A DNA stretch of 64,000 nucleotides from Evansella sp041820985 (GCF_041820985.1 NZ_JBGUAU010000008.1:132183-196182), one strand, 5' to 3'; shown: positions 54,740 to 63,503, numbered from the stretch's first letter. Program-made: numbers and translations. Notes: generated by a model from the sequence alone, not told the origin.

Positions 54740-56089
54740 ATGGCATTTGAAGGTTTAGCAGAACGTTTGCAAGGTACTTTAAACAAAATTCGTGGTAAAG
54801 GTAAGGTTTCCGAAGCTGATGTGAAGGAAATGATGCGAGAGGTTCGACTTGCGCTACTGGAAGCGGATGTAAACTTTAAAGTTGTGAAAAAATTTATTGC
54901 TGATGTAAAAGAAAGAGCAATAGGTCAAGAGGTACTACAGAGTCTAACACCAGGTCAACAAGTTATTAAAGTAGTAAATGAAGAATTAACGGCACTTATG
55001 GGTGGGGAACAAAGTAAAATTGCTGTTTCCTCAAAGTCTCCGACTGTCGTTATGATGGTAGGTTTACAAGGTGCTGGTAAGACAACAACTACTGGAAAAC
55101 TTGCAAATCATTTAAGAAAAAAACATAATCGACAACCGTTAATGGTTGCAGCGGATATATATCGACCTGCTGCAATTAAACAGTTGGAGACACTTGGAAA
55201 ACAGTTGAATATGCCTGTTTTTTCTATGGGTGATCAAGTGAGCCCTGTTGAAATTGCGAAAAACGCAATGACAAAGGCGAAAGAAGATCATCATGATTAT
55301 GTACTTATTGATACTGCTGGTCGTTTACATGTAGATGAAGATTTAATGAATGAGTTAGCTGAAATTAAAGAGCTAACGAAACCAGACGAGATATTATTGG
55401 TAGTTGATGCTATGACAGGTCAAGATGCAGTAAACGTAGCCGAAAGTTTTCATGAAAAGCTTGGAATAACAGGTGTTGTTCTAACGAAGCTTGATGGAGA
55501 TACACGTGGCGGTGCCGCATTATCTATTAAAGCAGTTACAGATACACCAATTAAATTTGCTGGTATGGGAGAAAAGGTAGATGCGCTCGAGCCTTTCCAT
55601 CCAGAACGAATGGCATCTCGCATACTAGGGATGGGGGATGTGTTAACTCTTATTGAGAAAGCCCAATCTAGTGTTGATGAACAAAAAGCAAGAGAACTAG
55701 AGCGTAAAATGCGTACAAATGACATTACATTTGACGATTTTTTAGAGCAATTAAATCAAGTAAAAAGTATGGGGCCCTTAGATGAAATATTAGGGATGCT
55801 TCCAGGTGCAGGTAAAATGAAAGGGTTAAAAAATGTCCAAGTAGATGATAAACAACTGGGACATATTGAAGCTATCGTTCAATCTATGACGAAAGCCGAG
55901 AAACAAGATCCCTCCCTTTTAAATGCTAGTCGACGACGCAGAATTGCTAAAGGTAGCGGTACTACCGTCCAAGAAGTGAATCGACTTATCAAGCAATTTG
56001 CCGAGATGAAGAAAATGATGAAACAAATGGCGGGAATGCAAAAAGGAAAAGGAAAGAAAAAGGGCGGATTTAATCTTCCTTTTATGTAA
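54740..56089 (+). CDS. ffh: Signal recognition particle protein Ffh
   Basis: A 449-residue SRP54 GTPase that binds signal sequences on ribosomes together with 4.5S/6S scRNA. The NG domain has GLQGAGKTTTTGKLA, DTAGRLHVD and TKLDGDTRGG. The methionine-rich M domain ends in MKKMMKQMAGMQKGKG and a basic tail. The start ATG follows GGGGGC. It acts with FtsY encoded just upstream. Confidence 0.96.
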   Translation: MAFEGLAERLQGTLNKIRGKGKVSEADVKEMMREVRLALLEADVNFKVVKKFIADVKERAIGQEVLQSLTPGQQVIKVVNEELTALMGGEQSKIAVSSKSPTVVMMVGLQGAGKTTTTGKLANHLRKKHNRQPLMVAADIYRPAAIKQLETLGKQLNMPVFSMGDQVSPVEIAKNAMTKAKEDHHDYVLIDTAGRLHVDEDLMNELAEIKELTKPDEILLVVDAMTGQDAVNVAESFHEKLGITGVVLTKLDGDTRGGAALSIKAVTDTPIKFAGMGEKVDALEPFHPERMASRILGMGDVLTLIEKAQSSVDEQKARELERKMRTNDITFDDFLEQLNQVKSMGPLDEILGMLPGAGKMKGLKNVQVDDKQLGHIEAIVQSMTKAEKQDPSLLNASRRRRIAKGSGTTVQEVNRLIKQFAEMKKMMKQMAGMQKGKGKKKGGFNLPFM

Positions 56090-56124
56090 AATTTGGTGTG
56101 TAAAGTTTTTTTACTTTACTGGGG

Positions 56125-56153
56125 TTGTTACTCAGCGAAGTTTATGATAATAT
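56125..56153 (+). promoter_or_regulatory. Putative promoter of rpsP
   Basis: TTGTTA (56125-56130), a 17-base spacer and TAATAT (56148-56153) lie 37 bases before the rpsP start. Confidence 0.45.
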
Positions 56154-56189
56154 ACTTAATTGTGTGAATGAAATTTGGAGGTGAAACAC

Positions 56190-56462
56190 ATGGCAGTTAA
56201 AATTCGTTTAAAGCGTATGGGAGCTAAAAAATCTCCTTTCTATCGTGTAGTGGTTGCTAACTCTCGTTCTCCACGTGATGGACGTTTTATTGAAGAGCTT
56301 GGAATTTACAATCCATTGAAAAACCCAGTGGAATTTAACGTAGATGAAGAAAAAGCATTGAAATGGATGTTAGACGGAGCAAAACCTTCTGACACTGTTC
56401 GTAACTTGTTCTCAAACGTAGGCCTAATGGAAAAGCTTCACAATGCGAAGAACGGTAAATAA
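56190..56462 (+). CDS. rpsP: Small ribosomal subunit protein bS16
   Basis: A 90-residue S16 beginning AVKIRLKRMGAKKSPFYRVV. ATG 56190 follows TGGAGGTGA. It opens the rpsP-khpA-ylqD-rimM-trmD cluster, a conserved ribosome maturation group. Confidence 0.96.
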   Translation: MAVKIRLKRMGAKKSPFYRVVVANSRSPRDGRFIEELGIYNPLKNPVEFNVDEEKALKWMLDGAKPSDTVRNLFSNVGLMEKLHNAKNGK

Positions 56463-56499
56463 GTTTTTCGTGTGGAAATAACCCAAAAGGGTGAGTGAC

Positions 56500-56727
56500 A
56501 TGAAAGTACTAGTAGAATCAATAGCAAAAGCCCTTGTAGATCACCCAGAAGACGTTCGTGTGACAGAGGTTGAAAATGGTCGATCACTCACACTAAAGCT
56601 TGAAGTACATGCGGATGATATGGGGAAAGTAATTGGGAAGCAAGGTCGTATTGCCAAAGCAATTCGTTCCGTTGTAAATGCAGCTGGAGCAAATAAAGAC
56701 AAGCGTATTAATTTAGAGATTGGGTAA
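56500..56727 (+). CDS. khpA: RNA-binding KH domain protein KhpA
   Basis: A 75-residue single-KH protein (YlqC). The RNA-binding GxxG-containing motif IGKQGRIAKAIRSVV is clear. In Gram-positives it pairs with KhpB to affect cell elongation and small RNA binding. ATG 56500 follows AAAGGGTGA; the in-frame GTG 56491 lies in that site. Confidence 0.94.
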   Translation: MKVLVESIAKALVDHPEDVRVTEVENGRSLTLKLEVHADDMGKVIGKQGRIAKAIRSVVNAAGANKDKRINLEIG

Positions 56728-56887
56728 AGGGTGAGGAGTGTCCTCTCCCTTTTTCCATATATATAGATTTTTGTTTTCATAAATTTTTAACTGTTTTCAA
56801 ACATAGAAATTGGAACTTTACAACAACATAAGAACGCTAACCAAAAGATATATTCTCTGACAAAATTATATGCGGAGGTGTGGTTTT

Positions 56888-57307
56888 GTGGAAATCATAA
56901 AAAAAGTGATTGTGAAGCAAATTCTAACGGAAAAAAGCAAAACGAGACTGAAGGAGCAATTTCTTAGTAGGCAATATCAATTGAATAAAGAAATTCAGCA
57001 GCTTGAGTTTGTTTTACATAAAAAATTAAAAGCGAATAAAAATAATGTGAGTTATCAAACATCATTAAAAGAAAGCTTTCAACGTGAAGTTAGTAGAAGA
57101 AAAGAACGTCTAAGACATTTGGAATTAAAGTTAGGCCAGTTAGATGAACTGGAACTAGGATCAGAGATTCGTGAAGGAACAATTCAAATGATTGAACAGG
57201 TTGAAGAAGGAGATAATTGGGAAGAAATAATGAAAGGAACGGAAATTGTTATAAAAGATGGAGTTGTTCATGAAATTCGCCAAGGAGGCGTAGAAGAAGA
57301 TGACTGA
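56888..57307 (+). CDS. ylqD: YlqD family protein
   Basis: A 139-residue highly charged protein with a coiled coil over about residues 15-95 (KSKTRLKEQFLSRQYQLNKE) and a short beta-rich end. The function is unknown; it is kept between khpA and rimM in Bacillus, which suggests a link with ribosome assembly. GTG 56888 follows GCGGAGGTG. The end overlaps rimM by eight bases. Confidence 0.88.
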   Translation: MEIIKKVIVKQILTEKSKTRLKEQFLSRQYQLNKEIQQLEFVLHKKLKANKNNVSYQTSLKESFQREVSRRKERLRHLELKLGQLDELELGSEIREGTIQMIEQVEEGDNWEEIMKGTEIVIKDGVVHEIRQGGVEEDD

Positions 57308-57821
57308 TTGGCTTAATGTTGGCAAAATCGTAAATACTCACGGTATTCGTGGTGAGGTTCGAGTAATCTCTCGAACAGATTTTCCAGAAGCAAGGTATGC
57401 TACTGGAAATACCCTATATGTCTTAAAAGAAACTGGGGAGCGTACCCCTCTAAAAATAACGGGATGGCGCCAACATAAACAATTTGATTTACTTACGTTT
57501 GAAAACTATCCGAATGTAAATGATGTAGAACAGTTTAAAGGTTCATTATTACAGATTCATCATGATCAATTAGAGGATGAAATGAGTGAAGGTGAGTTTT
57601 ATTATCATGAAATCATCGGTTCTACTGTATTTACAGTAGAAGGAGATGAACTAGGGAAAATAAGAGAGATTTTATCACCAGGTGCAAATGATGTATGGGT
57701 TGTTCAACGTAGACAAAAAGGAAAAGATATCCTTATTCCATATATTGATGAAGTAGTAGTAGAGATTAATATTGATGAAAAGAATGTTATTATACGACCG
57801 ATGGAAGGGTTGCTCGAGTAA
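57300..57821 (+). CDS. rimM: Ribosome maturation factor RimM
   Basis: A 173-residue 30S assembly factor that binds uS19. The N-terminal RimM barrel starts VGKIVNTHGIRGEVRV and a C-terminal PRC-barrel domain begins near residue 100 (YYHEIIGSTVFTVEG). Its stop overlaps the trmD start by one base (TAATG). Confidence 0.95.
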   Translation: MTDWLNVGKIVNTHGIRGEVRVISRTDFPEARYATGNTLYVLKETGERTPLKITGWRQHKQFDLLTFENYPNVNDVEQFKGSLLQIHHDQLEDEMSEGEFYYHEIIGSTVFTVEGDELGKIREILSPGANDVWVVQRRQKGKDILIPYIDEVVVEINIDEKNVIIRPMEGLLE

Positions 57822-58576
57822 TGAAGATTTCTGTTTTAACTTTGTTTCCAGAAATGTTTACTGGTGTTTTCCATAATTCTATCTTGAAGCAAGCTCAGGA
57901 AAAGGGGCTTGTTCAATATGATGTTATTAACTTCCGAGAATATACAAAGGACAAACATAATCGTGTCGACGATTATCCTTATGGCGGTGGTGGTGGAATG
58001 GTATTAACACCACAACCCATTTTTGATGCTGTACAAGCAACGAGAGAGCATCTAGAGGCCGGAAGTTATTCTTCTCCTAGAGTCGTTCTACTTTGCCCAC
58101 AGGGAGAGCGCTACAGTCAAAAGAAGGCGGAAGAGTTAGCAAAAGAAGAGCATATCATTCTTATTTGTGGTCATTATGAAGGTTATGACGAACGAATTAG
58201 ACAGCACCTAGTTACCGATGAAATTTCCATTGGGGATTATGTATTAACAGGTGGAGAAATAGGAGCTATGGTAATCGCTGATAGTGTTACACGACTCTTG
58301 CCTGGGGCACTGGGAAATGAGACATCTTCTATCACAGATTCTTATAGTACTGGATTGCTGGAATATCCCCATTATACACGTCCAGCAAAGTTTTTAGACT
58401 ATGAAGTACCAGAGGTGTTGCTTTCAGGTCATCATCAACGGATTGACCAATGGAGACGACAACAATCGTTACAACGGACATTTGAACGACGGCCTGATTT
58501 GCTGGAACAGATGAAGTTAACACAGGAAGACGAAATTTTTTTAAAGCAATTAAGAGAAAATCAAGATAATAGTTGA
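57821..58576 (+). CDS. trmD: tRNA (guanine-37-N1)-methyltransferase
   Basis: A 251-residue SPOUT methyltransferase that makes m1G37 and prevents +1 frameshifts. Visible motifs are LFPEMFTGVF, the YPYGGGGGMVL loop, ICGHYEGYDERI and the knot segment SIGDYVLTGGE. The -35 element of the rplS promoter overlaps its stop. Confidence 0.96.
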   Translation: MKISVLTLFPEMFTGVFHNSILKQAQEKGLVQYDVINFREYTKDKHNRVDDYPYGGGGGMVLTPQPIFDAVQATREHLEAGSYSSPRVVLLCPQGERYSQKKAEELAKEEHIILICGHYEGYDERIRQHLVTDEISIGDYVLTGGEIGAMVIADSVTRLLPGALGNETSSITDSYSTGLLEYPHYTRPAKFLDYEVPEVLLSGHHQRIDQWRRQQSLQRTFERRPDLLEQMKLTQEDEIFLKQLRENQDNS

Positions 58577-58601
58577 GACCAGCCTTAATATATGGTATTA
58601 T
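58573..58601 (+). promoter_or_regulatory. Sigma-A promoter of rplS
   Basis: TTGAGA (58573-58578) and TATTAT (58596-58601) with a 17-base spacer overlap the trmD stop. The start would be near 58608. Confidence 0.7.
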
Positions 58602-58607
58602 AGTTTT

Positions 58608-58680
58608 TGTGGCTTTTAGCCATTTGATCAAGATGTTCCGCTGCCAGTTTTAAGAGGTATGAATGTCTGGAGGGAAGGAG
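58608..58680 (+). ncRNA. Probable rplS (L19) leader RNA
   Basis: The 5' UTR can form TGGC-TTTTA-GCCA (about 58610-58623) and a longer hairpin, GCCAG ... CTGG (58643-58670), that ends next to the ribosome site. B. subtilis has an autoregulatory L19 leader at this position. I base the call on position and hairpins, not on a full structural match. Confidence 0.5.
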
Positions 58681-58689
58681 GCGAACAGA

Positions 58690-59031
58690 ATGGAACAAAT
58701 GATTCGTGATATTACGAAAGATCAGTTGAAATCTGATCTACCATCATTCCGTCCTGGGGATACATTACGTGTACACGTAAAAGTTGTTGAGGGTACTCGT
58801 GAGCGTATTCAGGTGTTTGAAGGTGTTGTAATCAAACTTAAAGGATCTGGAATTAGTGAAACATTCACTGTTCGTAAGGTATCTTACGGTGTAGGTGTTG
58901 AACGTACATTCCCTGTACATTCACCACGTGTCGATAAGATCGAGGTAACTCGCCGAGGTAGAGTACGTCGTGCGAAGCTTTATTACTTACGTGCACTTCG
59001 TGGTAAAGCAGCTCGTATTAGAGAAAAATAA
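58690..59031 (+). CDS. rplS: Large ribosomal subunit protein bL19
   Basis: A 113-residue L19. ATG 58690 behind AAGGAGGCG gives MEQMIRDITKDQLKSDLP, and FRPGDTLRVHVKVVEGTRER and RVRRAKLYYLR are typical. It is followed by a terminator, so it is transcribed mainly from its own promoter. Confidence 0.96.
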   Translation: MEQMIRDITKDQLKSDLPSFRPGDTLRVHVKVVEGTRERIQVFEGVVIKLKGSGISETFTVRKVSYGVGVERTFPVHSPRVDKIEVTRRGRVRRAKLYYLRALRGKAARIREK

Positions 59032-59040
59032 TGAATCAAA

Positions 59041-59069
59041 GGGGGCTTGGAAACAAGTCCTCTTTTTCA
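59041..59069 (+). terminator. Terminator after rplS
   Basis: GGGGGCTTG pairs with CAAGTCCTC (with G-T pairs) around GAAA, then TTTTTC. Confidence 0.8.
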
Positions 59070-59128
59070 TACAAAGCTTTGCTTTTTCGAGAAAATTAGT
59101 ACGAGTTATAGTGTGGCATATGATAAAA

Positions 59129-59163
59129 TAAGTAAATAAGTAAATAAGTAAATAAGTAAATAA
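59129..59163 (+). repeat. Four-copy 8-bp microsatellite (AAGTAAAT)
   Basis: Four tandem copies of AAGTAAAT lie between the rplS terminator and the signal peptidase gene, about 85 bases before its start. Copy-number change would shift promoter spacing. Confidence 0.85.
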
Positions 59164-59246
59164 AAAGTAACTATTTTTATACATACATATAGTTAGTACA
59201 GTTTCATAGTCAGCAACTAAAAATGAGAAGTTGGAGGGTGAAACGA

Positions 59247-59792
59247 ATGACGAAACTTGAATCATGGGAGTGGATCAAAGCAGTAGCAGTTGCTTTGTTA
59301 CTAGCTATTGTAATTAGATACTTCTTTTTTGCACCAATTGTAGTTGATGGCCAATCTATGATGCCAACATTAGAACATAATGATCGTATGATAGTTAATA
59401 AAATTGGTTATACCATTGGTGAACCTGATCGATTTGATATTATCGTCTTTCATGCTCCGCAGAATAAAGATTATATAAAACGAGTAATAGGTCTACCTGG
59501 TGATACATTGTATTATGAAAATGATGTCTTATATATTAATGGAGAAAAGGTAGAAGAACCGTATTTGGATGGTTTTAAAGAAGGTGCCACGAGGTTGCCA
59601 TATACAGCAGACTTCCATCTGAACGAAGTTACACGTTATGATCGAATTCCTGAAGGTCATATTTTTGTCATGGGAGATAATCGTCAACACAGTAAAGATA
59701 GTCGTCATATTGGGGTAGTTGCCTTTGAAGAGGTAGTGGGTAAGGCGAACCTAGTCTTCTGGCCATTCTCTGATTTACGTATTGTTGAGTAG
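59247..59792 (+). CDS. lepB: Type I signal peptidase
   Basis: A 181-residue Sip-type signal peptidase. One N-terminal membrane helix (about residues 9-29) is followed by the catalytic serine motif GQSMMPTL (Ser37), the catalytic lysine motif YIKRVIGLPGD (Lys78), and the GDNR box MGDNRQHSKDSR. It removes signal peptides outside the membrane. ATG 59247 follows GGAGGGTGA. Its site between rplS and rbgA occurs in several Bacillus, though not in B. subtilis. Confidence 0.93.
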   Translation: MTKLESWEWIKAVAVALLLAIVIRYFFFAPIVVDGQSMMPTLEHNDRMIVNKIGYTIGEPDRFDIIVFHAPQNKDYIKRVIGLPGDTLYYENDVLYINGEKVEEPYLDGFKEGATRLPYTADFHLNEVTRYDRIPEGHIFVMGDNRQHSKDSRHIGVVAFEEVVGKANLVFWPFSDLRIVE

Positions 59793-59803
59793 GAGGTTTT
59801 AGC

Positions 59804-60658
59804 GTGTCTATACAATGGTTTCCTGGTCATATGGCCAAGGCAAAACGAGAAGCAAAAGAGAAAATTAAATTAATTGATGTTGTAATGGAGTTGGTGGATG
59901 CACGTATTCCCTTATCCTCGCGAAATCCGGTTATAGATGAAATAGCAAAAGGGAAACCAAGATTGATTTTATTAAATAAATCGGACTTAGCAGACCTTGC
60001 TGCTACAGAACAGTGGATGAGTTATTTTAAGAAGAAGAATTTCGCAGTACTGCAAATTGATGCTCAAAAAGGTACAGGAGTACAAAAGGTTCCTCAAGTT
60101 GTTACTCAATTAGCAGAACCACTTATTACGAAGTGGAAATCAAAAGGGATGAACCCCAGAGCAATAAGGGCATTGATATTAGGTATTCCGAATGTTGGGA
60201 AATCAACTATTATTAATCGACTTGCGAATAAACGCATTGCAAAAATTGGAGACAAGCCTGGGGTAACAAAAGCACAACAGTGGATAAAAGTAGGGAAAGA
60301 GATGGAGCTATTAGATACACCTGGTATCTTGTGGCCAAAATTTGAAGACGAAGCCGTTGGTTATCGCTTAGCGTTGACAGGTGCAATTAAAGAGACCATA
60401 TTTGATTTTCAAGATACAACGGTATTCTTATTGAAATACTTGCGTGAAGCTTATCCCGAAAGATTAAAGGATAGATATCAACTAGATGAAATACCTGAAG
60501 ATATCGTTGAACTATACGATGTTATAGGGAGAAAAAGAGGCTGTCTCATGGCTGGCGGTCAGATTGATTATGATCGAGTTGCTGAATTATTGTTTCGAGA
60601 ATTTCGTTCGGGCACTCTTGGAAACATTTCGTTGGAATATCCACCAAAATTAAGCTGA
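59804..60658 (+). CDS. rbgA: Ribosome biogenesis GTPase RbgA (YlqF)
   Basis: A 284-residue circularly permuted GTPase essential for late 50S assembly in B. subtilis. The order is G4 LLNKSDLAD (near residue 58), P-loop GIPNVGKST (near 128), G3 DTPGILW. The N-terminal QWFPGHMAKAKRE is the catalytic His-containing signature. GTG 59804 follows TAGGAGG. Confidence 0.95.
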   Translation: MSIQWFPGHMAKAKREAKEKIKLIDVVMELVDARIPLSSRNPVIDEIAKGKPRLILLNKSDLADLAATEQWMSYFKKKNFAVLQIDAQKGTGVQKVPQVVTQLAEPLITKWKSKGMNPRAIRALILGIPNVGKSTIINRLANKRIAKIGDKPGVTKAQQWIKVGKEMELLDTPGILWPKFEDEAVGYRLALTGAIKETIFDFQDTTVFLLKYLREAYPERLKDRYQLDEIPEDIVELYDVIGRKRGCLMAGGQIDYDRVAELLFREFRSGTLGNISLEYPPKLS

Positions 60659-60690
60659 AAAAGTAGCTTTACTTTTTCAGCTCTATCTTA
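60653..60690 (+). terminator. Terminator after rbgA
   Basis: A perfect 13-bp stem, AGCTGAAAAAGTA and TACTTTTTCAGCT, with loop GCTT, includes the rbgA stop codon. The following T tract is interrupted. Confidence 0.8.
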
Positions 60691-60699
60691 TTTGGAACA

Positions 60700-61045
60700 G
60701 ATCCTTTGGTGAAAGTTAAATTTGACCATGATGGATGAAAATACGTTATGAAGTATTATAGTAACATTCATTTTTCTTTGGAATGAGTAGAAGCCAGCAA
60801 GACTCCTTGATAAATGCTAACGCATTTTTCTTCGTGCGGTGTGGTTTCAATGATGCTTATTCAAAGTCCTGTGGGAAGAAGAGTAGGGGCGAGACACCGT
60901 GCTTAGGCGGAATTGACGAAGGTGACTCGGCAGCTCCCCTAGGAAAGCGAGCAGGCTGGAACGAATGGAATACAAACCAACAAAGTTGTTAATACATGAT
61001 AGTTTAACTCCACTTGATAACAGTATTTTCAGGGTAGACATACCA
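60700..61045 (+). repeat. Family A dispersed repeat, copy 8 (with nested insert)
   Basis: About 345 bp between rbgA and rnhB: GACCATGATGGATGAAAATA, CGTTATGAAG, GACTCCT, nested segment (60808-60870), CCTGTGGGAAGAAGAG, GGCGAGACACCG, CTCGGCAGCTCCCC, AAAGCGAGCAGGCTGGAACG, GAATGGAATACAAACCAAC and the end GTATTTTCAGGGTAGAC. The nested segment matches that of copy 5. I see no gene in this 439-base gap. Confidence 0.85.
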
Positions 61046-61097
61046 ATAAGGAAAAAGACACTCAGTATTATTTTATTTAGAGGAGACCTACATAATC

Positions 61098-61877
61098 ATG
61101 GCAGTTGAAAACTCAATTCAAGAAATTAAAGCAAGATTAGCAACCATTACGGATACGAATGATCCGTTTATCAAATTAATAAAAGAAGATGAGCGTAAAG
61201 GTGTTCAGGCGATACATCGTTCATGGCAAAATAAATTGGCAAAGGAACAAAAGTTGAAAGACACATTCTTTGTCATGAGAAAATATGAAGAAAATTTATG
61301 GAATAATGGGTATGATTTTATTGGTGGAGTTGATGAGGTGGGACGAGGCCCGCTTGCAGGACCTGTTGTAGCTGCCTGTGTTATTTTACCGAAAGACTTT
61401 TATTTACCAGGATTAACCGATTCAAAAAAACTGTCCAAAGAAAAAAGAGATGAATTTGATCAAATAATTCGTGAAAGAGCAATTAGTTATGGTATAGGAA
61501 TGGCGACGACCGAGGAAATTGACCAAATGAATATCTATGAATCTACGAAACTTGCAATGGGGCGCGCAATTCGCAAAATGGAACAACAGCCTGATTACTT
61601 ATTATTAGATGCAATGAAATTAACTGTCAATATACCTCAAACGTCACTCATTAAAGGTGATTCCAAAAGTATTAGTATTGCTGCTAGTTCGGTCATAGCA
61701 AAAGTTACCCGAGATACATACATGGAGGAGCTTGCTCTTATATATCCTCAATATGGCTTCAATAGTAATATGGGCTACGGAACAAAAGAACACTTACAAG
61801 CCTTACAAACGTATGGAATTACGAAAGAGCATCGACGTACATTTACACCTGTTCAACAGACAATGACATTATTTTAG
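61098..61877 (+). CDS. rnhB: Ribonuclease HII
   Basis: A 259-residue RNase HII that removes ribonucleotides from DNA. An N-terminal helical extension of about 70 residues typical of Bacillus precedes the catalytic core. The first catalytic Asp-Glu is in GGVDEVGRGPLAGP, another Asp in LLLDAMKL, and YGTKEHLQAL is conserved. The start ATG follows AGAGGAGACC. Confidence 0.95.
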   Translation: MAVENSIQEIKARLATITDTNDPFIKLIKEDERKGVQAIHRSWQNKLAKEQKLKDTFFVMRKYEENLWNNGYDFIGGVDEVGRGPLAGPVVAACVILPKDFYLPGLTDSKKLSKEKRDEFDQIIRERAISYGIGMATTEEIDQMNIYESTKLAMGRAIRKMEQQPDYLLLDAMKLTVNIPQTSLIKGDSKSISIAASSVIAKVTRDTYMEELALIYPQYGFNSNMGYGTKEHLQALQTYGITKEHRRTFTPVQQTMTLF

Positions 61878-61908
61878 TTATAAAGCTGCTATTTTTGGGG
61901 GAGTAAAA

Positions 61909-63174
61909 ATGTTTCCTTCTTCATCCCTTGTTAATTTAATGCAAGGAATTGATACGAATAACACAAAAATGTTTCATTTACGACCTGGTCAACTATTTCA
62001 AGGTGTGATTACGCAAATTTACCCTGGACAATTAGCTCAATTGAAGCTAGGTGGTATGACCATAACAGCGAAACTTGAAGCACAATTACAAAAGGGATCC
62101 CGGTACTGGTTCCAAGTGTTGGGAGGAGACGGATTACCTCGCTTGAAAGTATTAGAGAATGTTTCTCCTTTAGAAAAAAATAGTGCTCCTCTTTTGCAAC
62201 AGATTGGATTAACCAAAGGAGAAGTTCAGGAAAAGGTAATGACAGAATTAATAAGAGATCAAATACCATTTTCACCGAAGCAAGTAAAGGATGGGATTGC
62301 CCTTGTGCAACAGTCTTCTCGAAACAATCAGGATAGTATCAATCTACTGATACAACTAATAAAAAGAGGGTTACCAATATCAAAAGAAACATTTATATGT
62401 TTGGAAACTCTTTATTCACAACAATCATTTGGAGAAACAATTGGAAAGTTGAAGAATAGCTTACAGGATTCAGGTCTATTCCGTACCTTCCCCCAGTTAT
62501 ACCATTTGTTACAGAATTTACATTTTCGTAATGTTTCTAGTTCTGATGAGACGGTTCAAATCATTAAAGAACAAATAACTACCGCTTCGTTGTTACATTT
62601 ATTCGAAAGGGTAGGGTTAAAAGGAATGCCGATGAATGATAGTCGTGATATTTTATCTAGAGGAGAATTATTAAAAAATTTGCTCCTCGAATTTCTTCAG
62701 CACTCGTCACCTTCTACTGACAATAGGTTACAAGCGGAATTCTTGATTCATCGATTAACAGCGTTACAGCTCCTGTCTGTGGAAAATAATTTTGTTTTAC
62801 AGCAGATGGTAATGCAGCTGCCGCTTTATTTTATGGGAAGATACCGTGACCTTACAATTCAATGGCAAGGAAAAAGAAATACTTCTGGAGAGATAAATGG
62901 GGATTATTGCCGCATTCTTTTTTTTCTGGAGATGAGTTACTTAGCTGATGTTATTGTAGACATTCAAATACAAAATAGGATAATCTCTGTTACGGTTTAT
63001 AACGAGAGGGAAAAACCGCAAGGAATAATAGATGATTTAGTACCAACGTTAAAGGAAAGTCTCTCCAAGCTTGACTATAAACTTTCTACTGTAATATGGA
63101 AACAACCTAAAATAGATCCTCCTACTTTCATCAACAAGGTGAATGATTATCAAGGAGTTGACATTCGAATATGA
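61909..63174 (+). CDS. ylqG: YlqG-like protein with FliK-like architecture
   Basis: A 421-residue protein in the position of B. subtilis ylqG; no established function. The N-terminal part (about residues 24-80) has a small beta-barrel-like pattern, GQLFQGVITQIYPGQLAQLK then KLGGMTITAKL. The C-terminal part (about 342-400) has alternating strands and an amphipathic helix, IVDIQIQNRIISVTVYNE then LVPTLKESLSKLDYKL, resembling the FliK C-terminal domain. The next gene encodes a FlhB fragment, the known partner of FliK, which supports this reading. I infer it; no motif is decisive. Confidence 0.6.
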   Translation: MFPSSSLVNLMQGIDTNNTKMFHLRPGQLFQGVITQIYPGQLAQLKLGGMTITAKLEAQLQKGSRYWFQVLGGDGLPRLKVLENVSPLEKNSAPLLQQIGLTKGEVQEKVMTELIRDQIPFSPKQVKDGIALVQQSSRNNQDSINLLIQLIKRGLPISKETFICLETLYSQQSFGETIGKLKNSLQDSGLFRTFPQLYHLLQNLHFRNVSSSDETVQIIKEQITTASLLHLFERVGLKGMPMNDSRDILSRGELLKNLLLEFLQHSSPSTDNRLQAEFLIHRLTALQLLSVENNFVLQQMVMQLPLYFMGRYRDLTIQWQGKRNTSGEINGDYCRILFFLEMSYLADVIVDIQIQNRIISVTVYNEREKPQGIIDDLVPTLKESLSKLDYKLSTVIWKQPKIDPPTFINKVNDYQGVDIRI

Positions 63175-63452
63175 AAGAACAATGGAAGAGAAAAAAAGCA
63201 ACCGCATTAACGTATGATGAGAAAGAAGAAGCTCCTATTGTCAAAGCTACAGGAAAAGGTATCATTGCCGAGGAGATAGTAAAACAGGCAGAAGAAGCTG
63301 AAATTCCAATTATACATGATTCATCTTTGGCTGGAATGTTAGCTGAACTCTCCATTAATGATAAGATACCTTCTGAGTTGTATGGAGTTGTTGCAGAAGT
63401 TTTTGCCTTTATATATCAAGTTGATAAGAAATCGAAAGGGAAAAATTCCTAA
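63171..63452 (+). CDS. ylqH: FlhB C-terminal-domain homologue (YlqH, EscU/YscU/FlhB-like)
   Basis: A 93-residue soluble protein that matches only the cytoplasmic C-terminal domain of FlhB: ATALTYDEKEEAPIV, GKGIIAEEIVKQAEEAEIPI, DSSLAGMLAELSINDKIPSE and LYGVVAEVFAFIYQVDKK. It has no membrane helices and lacks the NPTH autocleavage motif; it begins just after where that motif would be. The ATG overlaps the ylqG stop (ATGA), so the two are co-translated. Confidence 0.85.
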   Translation: MKEQWKRKKATALTYDEKEEAPIVKATGKGIIAEEIVKQAEEAEIPIIHDSSLAGMLAELSINDKIPSELYGVVAEVFAFIYQVDKKSKGKNS

Positions 63453-63503
63453 GTTTCATTTCTTGTTTAATGGTCACCCTAAAAGCAAAAGGAGGGTGAC
63501 GAA

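Noticed and set aside
9203..61045. Insertion sequence or transposase linked to the family A repeats
   Set aside because: No copy contains or neighbours a transposase-like frame, so an autonomous element is not supported within this window.
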